Origin: Crocinitomicaceae bacterium
Lineage (GTDB): Bacteria; Bacteroidota; Bacteroidia; Flavobacteriales_D; Crocinitomicaceae
Direction: 5' to 3'
DNA length: 64,000 nucleotides
Assembly (NCBI GenBank): GCA_024643365.1
Contig: JAHENC010000021.1
Span: forward strand, 223,975 to 287,974
The stretch's first letter is position 1. Every line of letters starts with the position of its first letter. Below the pieces are notes generated by a model. It worked only from the letters and a program-made list of their open reading frames with translations, did no database searches and was not told the origin of the DNA. Of the stretch, positions 19,226 through 29,015 are shown piece by piece. The position numbers and the translations under genes are program-made.

Positions 19226-22200
19226 GTGCATACATTGATACGATTCACTACCGGGAAAACAATTCATAAAGCGATTTACCTTGCTTTATTTGTCCTGCTG
19301 TATGCTGGAAACGTACATGCACAAAACGGTTTCAATCTTCCTTTCCCTATTTATAACCCAATGAATCCCTATCAAAACTTACCACAAAGTTTTGACTTAG
19401 GAGATCCGACATCCATGCAACAAACCATCGTTTTTGATCCGGAAACTGGACAATACGTATTTAAAGAAACTTTAGGGAAAAGCGGTTTGTACTATCGCAA
19501 TCCATCCAAAATGAGTCTAGAAGATTACCTGGACTACAACGAGAAGAAGTCTCAAAAAATGGATTGGCAAGAAATCATCGAAGAACAAACTGCGGAAAAC
19601 CGCGCTTTCGAATTACCAATTAAGATTGGAAGCAAAGCATTCTCCAGTATTTTCGGTTCGGATGAAATTAAAATTATTCCAGGTGGGAATTTGGAACTAT
19701 CCCTTGGACTGAATCATTCACGTGTAGATAATCCACTTTTGCCGCAAAGGCAACGCAACATCACGCGTTTCGACTTCAATCAGAACATCAATATGGACAT
19801 CACTGGTCAGATTGGAACCAAGATGAAGCTGAATATGAAGTATAATACCGCTGCGAATTTTGACTTTGAAAATATTTCAAAAATCGAGCATACAGGAAAA
19901 GAAGATGAAATCATTCAGAAAATCGCATTGGGAAATGTCGCTTTAGAACTTCCGACTTCACTCATTCAGGGTTCACAGACTTTATTCGGTGTGAAGACAC
20001 AATTAAAATTTGGTCGCTCTACATTTGATCTAATAGCAGCAGCTTCAAAAGGGAAAAAAACGGAAATCAATGTTTCAGGAAAAGCACAGATACAGAAATT
20101 CGAAATCACCGCGGATAACTACGAGGCGAACAGACACTACTTCCTAAATCTATACCACCAACAGCATTACGACACGGCGATGTCCACCTTGCCAATGGTG
20201 AATTCAACCATGTTTATCACCCGTATCGAAGTTTGGGTAACGAATCGCACCAGTAACACGGAAAACACTAGAAACATTGTGGCATTTTCTGATTTAGGTG
20301 AAGCATTGCCAAGCAATTGTCAAGGAAATCCAGGTTCATTCGCGGGAACAGAGATTCCGGATAACCAAGGAAATGGACTCTACGAATGGGCGGCAAATCA
20401 ACCAATGATTCGCAGTTTTGTCAACTCGACAACAGCACTTTCAACGCAGGTAAATGCTCCTGGTCCATTTCTTCAAGCTGTCGACTACGAAAAAGTAGAA
20501 AATGCACGTAAATTAACCGAAGCAGAATTTACATACAATGCCCTACTCGGATACATTTCCTTGAACAACGCCTTAAATAATGATGAGGTTTTGGCTGTAT
20601 CCTACGAATACACCTACCGCGGAGAGACCTTCCAAGTAGGAGAGTTTTCGACGGATGGTGCAAGTGGACAACAAGCGCTTATCTTGAAATTAATCAAACC
20701 AACCATCACCAACCCGAAAAATAAGATTTGGGACTTGATGATGAAAAACGTGTACTCGATTGGTGCTTATCAAGTCGATCAACTTGGATTCAAAATTGAC
20801 GTTTATTACAACAACCAAGAGACATCGCTTTTACAACCGTTTATGCCTTTCCCAGGTGTGGACAAAAAACAGATCGTTACTTTATTGGACATGGATAAAA
20901 TCAATCAGAACAACCAACCTTTTTCGGATGGTGTTTTTGACTTTGCTCCTTTCAATATCGTAGGAAATAAAATTGACAACGGGGGAACCATCAATAAGAA
21001 AAACGGACGTATTTTCTTCAGTACGGTTGAACCTTTCGGTAAAACGTTGGCAAAGAAATTAGCAGATTCCGGAGTTCCACAAGTCAACGTCAATAAAATA
21101 GCATACACGGAATTGTATGACTCAACAAAAACAGCTGCACAACAAATCCCAAGTAAAAACCGCTTTGTTTTCAAAGGGGAATTCCAATCGTCGATTAGTT
21201 CTGAAATTCCACTGAATCAAATGAATATTCCACAAGGTGCTGTCGTAGTTACAGCAGGAGGAATACGCTTAATTGAAGGTACGGATTACACCGTTGATTA
21301 TGCATTTAGTCGCGTAAAAATCTTGAATACTGGAATTCTTGAATCCAATACACCGATTAAAATTACTATTGAGAGTAACTCTGTCTTTGGATTCCAAGCG
21401 CGTTCCATGATGGGTGGACACTACCAATACCGTTTGAATGAGAATTTCAAAATTGGTGCAACGTACATCCGTATGTTGGAAAGACCTGTGACCAATAAAG
21501 TTGATTTCGGGAATGAACCATTCAAAAACAGCATGCTTGGTGCTGATTTCTCCCTGCGAACGAACGTTCCTCTTTTGACTAAATTAGTCGACTTACTTCC
21601 TGTAATATCTACAAACCAAATGTCCACACTTTCCTTAACAGGGGAATACGCGCATTTAATTCCAGGTCAGCCAAAAGCCATCAACAAATCGGGGACTTCT
21701 TACATTGATGACTTTGAGGCAAGTCAAAGCGCCATCGATTTGCGCCAATTCTCTGCTTGGAAAATGGCTTCTATACCACAAGGACAACCGGATTTATTCC
21801 CGGAGGCAAGTTCGAAAAACGTTTCAGCTGGATTCAAACGTGCAAAAGCTGTTTGGTATACAATCGATCCTGTTTTCTATCAAAGCAATGCCTTGACGCC
21901 TAACCACATCAAGCAAAATCCAGCGATGCTTACAGATAGTCGTATGCGTTTGGTCAACCAAGTGGACATCTTCCCGAACTTGCAACAGCAATACGGTTCT
22001 ATTCAAAATATTCCTTTACTCGAGTTGGCGTATTATCCGTCCGAAAGAGGAATGTACAATTACGACACCACGAATACCGTTGATTCTATCGGTCGATTCA
22101 TCAATCCTGAAAATCGTTGGGGTGGAATTATGCGTGGTTTAACTACCAATGACTTTGAAGTAGCGAATATTGAATTCATTCAATTCTGGGTGCTAGATCC

Positions 22201-25200
22201 ATTCAATGAAGACGCTGAAAACGAAAATCCAAATACCTTTCATACTGGTGGGGACTTGTACTTCAACTTAGGAAATATTTCTGAAGATGTCCTTCCAGAT
22301 TCACGTAAAAGTTTTGAGAATGGACTTCCAGCATCAACGACAGCTCCATTAACCGACAACATGGATACAACGGCTTGGTCGAGAATTTCAACGCAACAAA
22401 TCGTGGTGAATGCCTTTGACAATGATCCTGCCGCTCGTGCAAATCAAGATGTGGGAATCGACGGATGGAAAAATAACCTCGAACAAAATTCATATCAGTC
22501 TTACGTGAATTGGGTTCAAAACAATACAACACTCAATGCGGCTACAAAAGCTCGTATGATTGCGGATCCATCCAATGATGATTACACGTACTACCTCGAT
22601 GATAATTACGACAACGAACAACTGAACATTCTAAAACGATACAAGCGCTACAACGGCATGGAAGGAAACTCTCCAACCACCGAAATGTCAGACACGACAA
22701 ATCAAGCTGGTTATCCAACTCAAGCGAGCAATCAACCGGACAACGAGGACATCAACCAAGATAACAACTTAGCGGAAAGTGAAAGTTATTTCCAATACCG
22801 AGTAAGTATGAGACCGAACGATTTGCAACAAGTAGGGTCTAATTACATCACCAATAAACAAGTATATCAAAGCGGGACAAAAACAGAAACATGGTATCAA
22901 TTTAAAGTACCAGTGAAAGATTTTGAAAAACGCGTGAATGGCATTCAAGATTTCCGATCTATTCGCTTCATGCGCATGTACCTGAAAAACTTCGATGAAG
23001 AGGTGATTTTACGTTTCGCGCGTCTCGAATTAATCCGTGGAGAATGGAGAAGATACACGCAAGATTTGACACAACCTGGCTTAAGCGTTCAAACGGATCC
23101 AAACTTAACCACCTTTAATATTGCGGCCTTGAACATTGAGGAAAATGGTCAACGTCAGCCAATCAATTATGTAATCCCTCCTGGAATTACACGTGAAATC
23201 GATCCATCACAAGTGTACCAACGTCAAATGAACGAACAATCGTTAGTCTTGGAAGTTTGTAATTTACAAGATGGAGACGCACGTGCTGCTTACCGCAATG
23301 TTCAGTTCGACGTACGTACCTACAAAAAAATGAAGATGTTTGTCCATGCAGAATCAGTGGTACAAAATCAATTAAAGGATAACGAATTATCTGTTTTCGT
23401 AAGACTTGGAACCGATTACGTAGAAAACTACTACGAATACGAACTACCAATGAAGGTTACCGACTGGGGAACGACAAATCCAGAATCTATTTGGCCAGAA
23501 GCGAACAACATCGAAATTATTTTCGACGATTTACTCAACCTAAAAACAGAACGAAACAAAAAAATTGAACAAGGAGCACCAGGTGTTTCCTACATCAACG
23601 AATATGAAATCGTCGACCCTCAAAACCCACAAAGAAGATTAAAAGTAAAAGGTAGTCCAAACTTACAAGGAATGCGCACCATTATGATTGGTGTTCGAAA
23701 TCCATTAAAAACGGATCCAGATAATATTTGGCAACCTGACGCCGGTGATGCGGAATGTGTCAATGTATGGGTGAATGAACTACGTTTAACGGATTTCGTT
23801 AGTGATGGTGGAGATGCCGCAATTGGACAAATGCAAGTTCAATTAGCCGATTTCGCCAATATCTCTGCATCTGGAAACTATTCTGGTATCAACTGGGGAA
23901 GTGTAGATAGCCGTGTACAAGACCGCCAACGAAATCAAAAAATTGGTTTCGACATGAACTCAACTGTTCAACTCGGACAATTCTTCGGAAAACAAGCACG
24001 TGTTTCATTGCCGTTCTTTTATGGTTATTCCTTAGGTGTCATCAATCCAGAATACGACCCATTCAATCCAGATATCAAATTATCCAATTATGATCTTGCG
24101 ACTCGTAAAGAACGTTCGAAACTAGGACAAGACTTTACGGAACGTCGTTCATTCAACTTTACTAATGTCCGCAAGGAAGCCAAAGCTGGAACAAAAGCAC
24201 AATTCTGGAGTATCTCCAATTGGTCTGCAACCTATGCTTTTGCTGAAAACCTCAAACGCGATTTCAACATCACTGCTGATCGCACAAAAACTTGGACAGG
24301 TGCCTTGAACTACAACTACACCTTCTCCGGTAAAGCCATTGAACCATTCAAAAAATGGGAAGCTGTTCAAAAATCACCATGGCTAAAATTCATCAAAGAA
24401 TTTAACCTCTTCCTGCTGCCTAAAAACATCACCTTTACCAACGATTATTCAAGAATATACAACGAACGCCAAGTACGTAATATCATCGTGCCAACTTACC
24501 AATTCGATCCGATTTACTTGAAACGATTCGATTGGAATAGAAATTACCAAATTGGATACGACTTAACGAAAAACTTAAAAACGACATTCAGCGCTACGAA
24601 TAAATCCATTTTCGTTGAAGGAAACAACGGTGTAGATCGCGTGACGAATCCGGAAGGATACCGTGAATTCATGGATACCATTCGCTCTCAAATCACTACG
24701 TTTGGACGCACCATGGATTACAGTCATAACTACAGCGTAAGTTACAATGTGCCATTTGACAAATTTCCGATAACAAATTGGATCACTGCTAACGCGAAAT
24801 ACGCAGGAACATTTAATTGGCAACGTGCACCACTTGGACAAGCTCCATTCGGAAACACAGTTCAAAATAATCGTTCCATCAATATGACGTTGCAAGGTAA
24901 CTTTGTGACACTTTACAACAAAGTGCCTTATTTCAAACGGGTGCTTTCCGATGGAAAAGGAATGAAATCCAATGTCACTTCGAAAGTTGGAAACGCAGGA
25001 GAAGGCGGTGCTGCCGCCAAACCAAAACCTGGACCAACAAAGTTGCCGGAATTCAAACCTGAGAAACCTTTGGAAGAAATGACAGCTAAAGAGCTGAAAC
25101 AATACGAAAGACAGAAAAAACGTTTCGATAAAAAACAACTTCGTCTACAAGAAATTAAGGACAAGGAAAAAGAAAAGGTAAATCCAATCGGTGGATTCAT

Positions 25201-26578
25201 TGCACGATTAATTATGAGCGTGCGAAATGTATCCGGTACTTATGCCTTGACAGATGGTACTATGTTACCAGGCTATAATCAGGAATCGAGTATTCTTGGT
25301 ATGAATGGAAGCAGTTTAGGTATGTCTGGTTTTGTATTTGGTAAACAAGGATATGATCTACTTGGTAGAAGCAATGGATATAACGTAGGAACACTTGCCC
25401 GAGACAATAATTGGCTTGTCCAAAATGAAAATTTGAATAAACAGTTTACAACGACGCACACTGCGAATCTTCAGTTGAAAGCAACCTTAGAGCCAATCAA
25501 AGATTTAAATATCAACTTAAACCTAAGCAGAAATTACAGCACAAATTCCGGTGAATTCTACCGATGGAATTCAACGACAAGTGCATTTGAAAGTCAAAGT
25601 AAATTCGAAACAAGTACGCTTACTTACACAACGGTTACCTGGGGCTCTGCGTTCATTAAGGAAGGAAAAGATTTCTCCTCCTCCGTATTCCAAACTTTAT
25701 TGAATAACCGTAAGGAAGTGTCCAGTTTACTTGGTGCACAGAATACCAACTCTACTCTTTTACCGAACGGTTACTATAGCGGTTATTCAGGATCGCAACA
25801 AGAGGTCGTAATGGGCGCATTCTTGGCAGCTTACTCTAACACTAGTGTATCAAGTAAATCGATTAATCCATTGTCGAATCTTCCATTGCCAAATTGGACA
25901 ATCAACTACAACGGACTTTCAAAATTTGCTTTTGCGAAAGACGTGGTGAAATCGTTTAAACTGAATCACGGGTATTCTTCCTCAGTGAGTGTAAACGGAA
26001 TGCAAACGAACTTGAATGCTATGACCGATGCAAATGGACAATCAACGGCATTAGACATCAATAACAACTACATTGCTGGAATGCAAGTTCAAAACATCAC
26101 CATATCAGAACGCTTCTCACCACTTATTGGAATGTTGGCCACATGGAATATCTTAGGCAAAAACATTACAACCAATTTTGAATACAAGAAAGACCGTCAA
26201 ACAACCCTTTCATTAAACAACAATCAAGTAACAGAAGTTCTTGGTAAAGAAATCGTGGTTGGAACTGTCATCAATATTCCGAAATTGAAATTGCCAATTC
26301 GAACGTTAAAAGCTAGTGACTTATTAATTAACGTGAATTTCTCATTCAGGGATAATTCCACCGTCATTCGTAAAGTCGTAGAAAACACCAATCAGGCAAC
26401 AGCCGGACAAACAACGGTAAGTTTCAAATTAGACGCGAACTACAAATTGTCGGAGCATTTAAGTGCGATTTTCTATTACGAGCAATTCCTGAATACACCA
26501 AAAGTATTCATCAGTTATCCAACAGGAAACTTGAAAACAGGAATCACCTTGCGCTTTGACTTGAACGGATTGAAATAA
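19226..26578 (+). CDS. sprA: T9SS outer membrane translocon / gliding motility protein SprA (Sov)
   Basis: A 2450-residue outer-membrane protein, the usual size for SprA/Sov, the giant 36-stranded barrel through which T9SS cargo crosses the outer membrane. A signal peptide of about 33 residues ends VHAQ. The start is GTG 19226; no ATG gives a signal peptide. Repeated amphipathic strands run the whole length, and the protein ends TLRFDLNGLK. Recognisable blocks include IIPGGNLELSLG, YIDDFEASQSAIDLRQFSAWKMASIP, and RMYLKNFDEEVILRFARLELIRGEWRRY. A Lys/Glu-rich loop at about 1930-1980 (EEMTAKELKQYERQKKRFDKK) is strongly charged. Four probable cargo proteins are encoded in this window. Confidence 0.95.
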   Translation: MHTLIRFTTGKTIHKAIYLALFVLLYAGNVHAQNGFNLPFPIYNPMNPYQNLPQSFDLGDPTSMQQTIVFDPETGQYVFKETLGKSGLYYRNPSKMSLEDYLDYNEKKSQKMDWQEIIEEQTAENRAFELPIKIGSKAFSSIFGSDEIKIIPGGNLELSLGLNHSRVDNPLLPQRQRNITRFDFNQNINMDITGQIGTKMKLNMKYNTAANFDFENISKIEHTGKEDEIIQKIALGNVALELPTSLIQGSQTLFGVKTQLKFGRSTFDLIAAASKGKKTEINVSGKAQIQKFEITADNYEANRHYFLNLYHQQHYDTAMSTLPMVNSTMFITRIEVWVTNRTSNTENTRNIVAFSDLGEALPSNCQGNPGSFAGTEIPDNQGNGLYEWAANQPMIRSFVNSTTALSTQVNAPGPFLQAVDYEKVENARKLTEAEFTYNALLGYISLNNALNNDEVLAVSYEYTYRGETFQVGEFSTDGASGQQALILKLIKPTITNPKNKIWDLMMKNVYSIGAYQVDQLGFKIDVYYNNQETSLLQPFMPFPGVDKKQIVTLLDMDKINQNNQPFSDGVFDFAPFNIVGNKIDNGGTINKKNGRIFFSTVEPFGKTLAKKLADSGVPQVNVNKIAYTELYDSTKTAAQQIPSKNRFVFKGEFQSSISSEIPLNQMNIPQGAVVVTAGGIRLIEGTDYTVDYAFSRVKILNTGILESNTPIKITIESNSVFGFQARSMMGGHYQYRLNENFKIGATYIRMLERPVTNKVDFGNEPFKNSMLGADFSLRTNVPLLTKLVDLLPVISTNQMSTLSLTGEYAHLIPGQPKAINKSGTSYIDDFEASQSAIDLRQFSAWKMASIPQGQPDLFPEASSKNVSAGFKRAKAVWYTIDPVFYQSNALTPNHIKQNPAMLTDSRMRLVNQVDIFPNLQQQYGSIQNIPLLELAYYPSERGMYNYDTTNTVDSIGRFINPENRWGGIMRGLTTNDFEVANIEFIQFWVLDPFNEDAENENPNTFHTGGDLYFNLGNISEDVLPDSRKSFENGLPASTTAPLTDNMDTTAWSRISTQQIVVNAFDNDPAARANQDVGIDGWKNNLEQNSYQSYVNWVQNNTTLNAATKARMIADPSNDDYTYYLDDNYDNEQLNILKRYKRYNGMEGNSPTTEMSDTTNQAGYPTQASNQPDNEDINQDNNLAESESYFQYRVSMRPNDLQQVGSNYITNKQVYQSGTKTETWYQFKVPVKDFEKRVNGIQDFRSIRFMRMYLKNFDEEVILRFARLELIRGEWRRYTQDLTQPGLSVQTDPNLTTFNIAALNIEENGQRQPINYVIPPGITREIDPSQVYQRQMNEQSLVLEVCNLQDGDARAAYRNVQFDVRTYKKMKMFVHAESVVQNQLKDNELSVFVRLGTDYVENYYEYELPMKVTDWGTTNPESIWPEANNIEIIFDDLLNLKTERNKKIEQGAPGVSYINEYEIVDPQNPQRRLKVKGSPNLQGMRTIMIGVRNPLKTDPDNIWQPDAGDAECVNVWVNELRLTDFVSDGGDAAIGQMQVQLADFANISASGNYSGINWGSVDSRVQDRQRNQKIGFDMNSTVQLGQFFGKQARVSLPFFYGYSLGVINPEYDPFNPDIKLSNYDLATRKERSKLGQDFTERRSFNFTNVRKEAKAGTKAQFWSISNWSATYAFAENLKRDFNITADRTKTWTGALNYNYTFSGKAIEPFKKWEAVQKSPWLKFIKEFNLFLLPKNITFTNDYSRIYNERQVRNIIVPTYQFDPIYLKRFDWNRNYQIGYDLTKNLKTTFSATNKSIFVEGNNGVDRVTNPEGYREFMDTIRSQITTFGRTMDYSHNYSVSYNVPFDKFPITNWITANAKYAGTFNWQRAPLGQAPFGNTVQNNRSINMTLQGNFVTLYNKVPYFKRVLSDGKGMKSNVTSKVGNAGEGGAAAKPKPGPTKLPEFKPEKPLEEMTAKELKQYERQKKRFDKKQLRLQEIKDKEKEKVNPIGGFIARLIMSVRNVSGTYALTDGTMLPGYNQESSILGMNGSSLGMSGFVFGKQGYDLLGRSNGYNVGTLARDNNWLVQNENLNKQFTTTHTANLQLKATLEPIKDLNINLNLSRNYSTNSGEFYRWNSTTSAFESQSKFETSTLTYTTVTWGSAFIKEGKDFSSSVFQTLLNNRKEVSSLLGAQNTNSTLLPNGYYSGYSGSQQEVVMGAFLAAYSNTSVSSKSINPLSNLPLPNWTINYNGLSKFAFAKDVVKSFKLNHGYSSSVSVNGMQTNLNAMTDANGQSTALDINNNYIAGMQVQNITISERFSPLIGMLATWNILGKNITTNFEYKKDRQTTLSLNNNQVTEVLGKEIVVGTVINIPKLKLPIRTLKASDLLINVNFSFRDNSTVIRKVVENTNQATAGQTTVSFKLDANYKLSEHLSAIFYYEQFLNTPKVFISYPTGNLKTGITLRFDLNGLK

Positions 26579-27027
26579 TGAGTTCAATGATTCGCAAAGC
26601 GCTACGATCAGATGTGCCAGCAATTTTCGGGCTGATTCAAGAACTTGCCCTTTACGAAAAAGCACCTGATCAAGTCACAAACACAGCAGAGCAATTGGCC
26701 ATTGATTTATTCGATGATCACCTTTGCGAAGCTATTGTTGCAGAGCTTGACTCTGAAATAGTAGGCTTTGCGCTCTACTACACCTCCTACTCTACTTGGA
26801 AAGGCGCATGTCTATACCTAGAGGACTTCTACGTGAAAGAGGAAAATAGAAAACATGGAATCGGTCAATTGTTATTCGATGAAATTCTTCTTGTTGCAAA
26901 ACGTTCGAATGTTAAACGCATGGACTGGCAAGTTTTAGCATGGAATGAGCCAGCAATTCAATTTTATCAAAAACAAGCAGCACTTTTAGACCCGGAGTGG
27001 TTAAATGGACGCTTATTTTTTGAATGA
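26578..27027 (+). CDS. GNAT family N-acetyltransferase (spermidine/diamine acetyltransferase-like)
   Basis: A 149-residue single-domain acetyltransferase. The N-terminal IRKALRSDVPAIFGLIQELALYEKAPDQV and the central LYLEDFYVKEENRKHGIGQLLFDEI, with the acetyl-CoA-binding (R/K)xxGxG loop, place it near the SAT1-like branch. The C-terminal MDWQVLAWNEPAIQFYQK completes the fold. That branch acetylates polyamines or thialysine; the substrate here is inferred from similarity only. The start codon shares one base with the sprA stop (TAATG), so translation is likely coupled to sprA. Confidence 0.85.
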   Translation: MSSMIRKALRSDVPAIFGLIQELALYEKAPDQVTNTAEQLAIDLFDDHLCEAIVAELDSEIVGFALYYTSYSTWKGACLYLEDFYVKEENRKHGIGQLLFDEILLVAKRSNVKRMDWQVLAWNEPAIQFYQKQAALLDPEWLNGRLFFE

Positions 27028-27066
27028 TGCGCAAGTTTTTCATCAAACTGACATCATAGGGATACT

Positions 27067-27636
27067 GTGTCTAAGGAAATTGATATCGCCGCACTACAAA
27101 GTGGAAACATACAAGCTTTTGAGCAACTGGTAGAGCTCTATGAAAAAAAGGTGCTCAACATGTGTTGGTACCTTCTGCACAACCGAGAAGAAGCAGAGGA
27201 CGCTACACAAGATATCTTTATTGCCATTTATCAGTCGAAACACCTGTTTAAAGGCGAATCTCATCTATCTACTTGGATTCATCGCATTACCATGAATAAA
27301 TGCCTGGAATACATGAGGCGTGCGAAACGAAAAAAACGTTTTGGAATCAAGGTTCCCATTGATGAATCGTTCCTAGGGGTAGAAAATGAGTCCCAACTAA
27401 ATCCTGAACAAGTGCTGATGGAACGGGAACGATCAACAGCATTTTTTATTGCTGTACAAAATCTATCGGAAAATCAAAGGGCTGCTTATTCACTACATCA
27501 CTTTGAAGATTTTAGCTATAAAGATATAAGCGAAAGCATGAATCTATCCGTTTCAGCTATTGAATCGCTAATCTTTCGAGCCAAACAACAATTATTAAAA
27601 CAATTAAAAGACCCAATTCTACATAATTGGATTTAA
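27067..27636 (+). CDS. RNA polymerase ECF sigma factor
   Basis: A 189-residue sigma-70 family protein of the ECF class. Region 2 is FEQLVELYEKKVLNMCWYLLHNREEAEDATQDIFIAIYQ (about 17-56) with the following HLSTWIHRITMNKCLEYMRR promoter-melting part. Region 4 is NQRAAYSLHHFEDFSYKDISESMNLSVSAIESLIFRAKQQL (about 139-180), a helix-turn-helix. The start is GTG 27067. It begins an operon with a small one-span membrane protein and a periplasmic metal-sensor-like protein, the CnrH-CnrY-CnrX logic, so it probably switches on the downstream copper-linked genes. Confidence 0.9.
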   Translation: MSKEIDIAALQSGNIQAFEQLVELYEKKVLNMCWYLLHNREEAEDATQDIFIAIYQSKHLFKGESHLSTWIHRITMNKCLEYMRRAKRKKRFGIKVPIDESFLGVENESQLNPEQVLMERERSTAFFIAVQNLSENQRAAYSLHHFEDFSYKDISESMNLSVSAIESLIFRAKQQLLKQLKDPILHNWI

Positions 27637-27683
27637 TACGCAAGAAAAATAACTGATTAACATCTAAGTAATTAGAAAATATT

Positions 27684-27920
27684 ATGAAAAATAATCGAAC
27701 GATTCAACCAATAGAAGTCAGCTCTTCACTTCATGATAAACTCATGAAAAGTCCGGTTCATGCGCAAAAAATCAAAACGCGCACACTGACTGTAAGTATC
27801 ATCACGACACTTTTGATTCTCATAAACCTATTTTATTACATGTCCAACCAAGAAAATTTAGCTGAAAATCAAATTCTTGAATCTCAATACGCTAATTTTG
27901 GTTCCGACCTTGCCATTTAA
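27684..27920 (+). CDS. Small single-span membrane protein, candidate anti-sigma factor
   Basis: A 78-residue protein with about 33 charged and polar cytoplasmic residues, one membrane segment (about 35-52, LTVSIITTLLILINLFYYM) and a short periplasmic tail. I recognise no family. Its size, topology and place between an ECF sigma gene and a CnrX/CpxP-like gene match small anti-sigma factors such as CnrY, in which the cytoplasmic part holds the sigma factor. That role is inference from context. The next gene starts ten bases after its stop. Confidence 0.6.
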   Translation: MKNNRTIQPIEVSSSLHDKLMKSPVHAQKIKTRTLTVSIITTLLILINLFYYMSNQENLAENQILESQYANFGSDLAI

Positions 27921-27930
27921 CACTGAAAAA

Positions 27931-28368
27931 ATGAAAGCAAATCGCCTCCTTCTTCTTTGCATTGGAATTTTGATTGTTATCAATCTGTTTTTCCTCTTGG
28001 AATGGAACAAACCTGAACATCAAGGCCCACCCAATTTACCAAAATTAAGCATCGCTCTCGACATGAAAGGAGCAGATGCAGAATGGGTTGATCATGAATT
28101 TAAACGTCATATTCATGAAAAAGGCCGTTTTTTAGAGGAACAAAAGTCCTGGCGCATGAAACTCTTACTAGATCGTTCGAAAACAGAACAAAATCAGCGT
28201 ATTTTTGAAAAAATCAGTCGACTTCAATTTCAAATTGACTCGTGTACTTTCGATCACTTTATGCGGGTGAAAACCAAATGTTCGAAGAAACAGAAAATGA
28301 AATTAAATAAACTTGTTCGCCGCATGATTCAAAGAGCTGGTAGACCCGGTCCCAAAGGAAGACCATGA
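27931..28368 (+). CDS. Periplasmic heavy-metal sensor-like protein (CnrX/CpxP/Spy type)
   Basis: A 145-residue protein anchored by an N-terminal membrane segment (about 5-23, LLLLCIGILIVINLFFLLEW). The rest is helical and highly charged, with the heptad-rich stretch HEFKRHIHEKGRFLEEQKSWRMKLLLDRSK (about 50-79) and QRIFEKISRLQFQIDSCTFDHFMRVKTKC, the antiparallel hairpin layout of the CpxP/Spy/CnrX family. Several His residues and two Cys could bind metal. ATG 27931 is preferred to an upstream in-frame TTG at 27877 that would overlap the previous gene. It overlaps the MbnP-like gene by four bases. The likely role is to sense periplasmic metal for the sigma/anti-sigma pair. Confidence 0.7.
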   Translation: MKANRLLLLCIGILIVINLFFLLEWNKPEHQGPPNLPKLSIALDMKGADAEWVDHEFKRHIHEKGRFLEEQKSWRMKLLLDRSKTEQNQRIFEKISRLQFQIDSCTFDHFMRVKTKCSKKQKMKLNKLVRRMIQRAGRPGPKGRP

Positions 28369-29015
28369 GGAAACTTTTCACATTCATTGTTTTTATGGTG
28401 TTTTTACACCCAGCACACGCGCAATTGAATGTATCTGTTCGTTGGGGAACCGAACCAATTACGTTAGAAAAATCCTACTTCCTCGTAAAGGACAGTTTGA
28501 TGTTTCGTGAATTGAAACTCTATCTTTCAGACTTTCAATTTGAAAAACAATCAAGAAAACAGGTGTTTGTTGGACCACAACTTATCGATCTCGAGGACCC
28601 CAATTCTCTTGTGTTATTTCCAAATTTTCCTGTAGCGGAATACCAATCACTCCGTTTCCATTTTGGACTCGATAGTTCCTATAACGTATCTGAAATTGTC
28701 GATGGACCGTTGAATCCCATGAATGGCATGTACTGGGCTTGGAATTCTGGATATATTCAATTCAAATGCACAGGAACCTCATCCTCCATTCCCTTAACGG
28801 ATCAAACTTTTGAATACCATTTGGGAGGATATCGTCACCCATTTGAAACGCAAGAGTCTATTCAATTAACTATTCAAGGAAACACGCTCATCTTGGACAT
28901 CAAACCATTTTTTGAGCAAACGGTCGATTTAACGTTGATACAACGTGTCATGATTCCTGGGAGACTGGCCCAATCCTATTGCCGAGAACTATCCAAATCC
29001 TTTCGCTCCGAATGA
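28365..29015 (+). CDS. MbnP-like periplasmic copper-binding family protein
   Basis: A 216-residue exported protein with a signal peptide of about 20 residues ending AHAQ. The MbnP-family pattern is clear: FRELKLYLSDFQF, a LIDLEDPNSL segment, YQSLRFHFGLDSSYN, then GPLNPMNGMYWAWNSGYIQFK with Trp124 and Trp126, and FEYHLGG. In methanotrophs MbnP partners with the di-heme enzyme MbnH, which oxidises a tryptophan of MbnP to kynurenine and creates a copper site. The same partner follows here, overlapping by four bases. No methanobactin precursor gene is seen nearby. The C-terminus has an extra Cys and charged tail of unknown meaning. Confidence 0.8.
   Translation: MRKLFTFIVFMVFLHPAHAQLNVSVRWGTEPITLEKSYFLVKDSLMFRELKLYLSDFQFEKQSRKQVFVGPQLIDLEDPNSLVLFPNFPVAEYQSLRFHFGLDSSYNVSEIVDGPLNPMNGMYWAWNSGYIQFKCTGTSSSIPLTDQTFEYHLGGYRHPFETQESIQLTIQGNTLILDIKPFFEQTVDLTLIQRVMIPGRLAQSYCRELSKSFRSE

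Noticed and set aside
24575-25138. Minus-strand frame of 187 codons inside sprA
   Set aside because: SprA is continuous through here with family-like sequence; the antisense frame has no promoter or recognisable domain.
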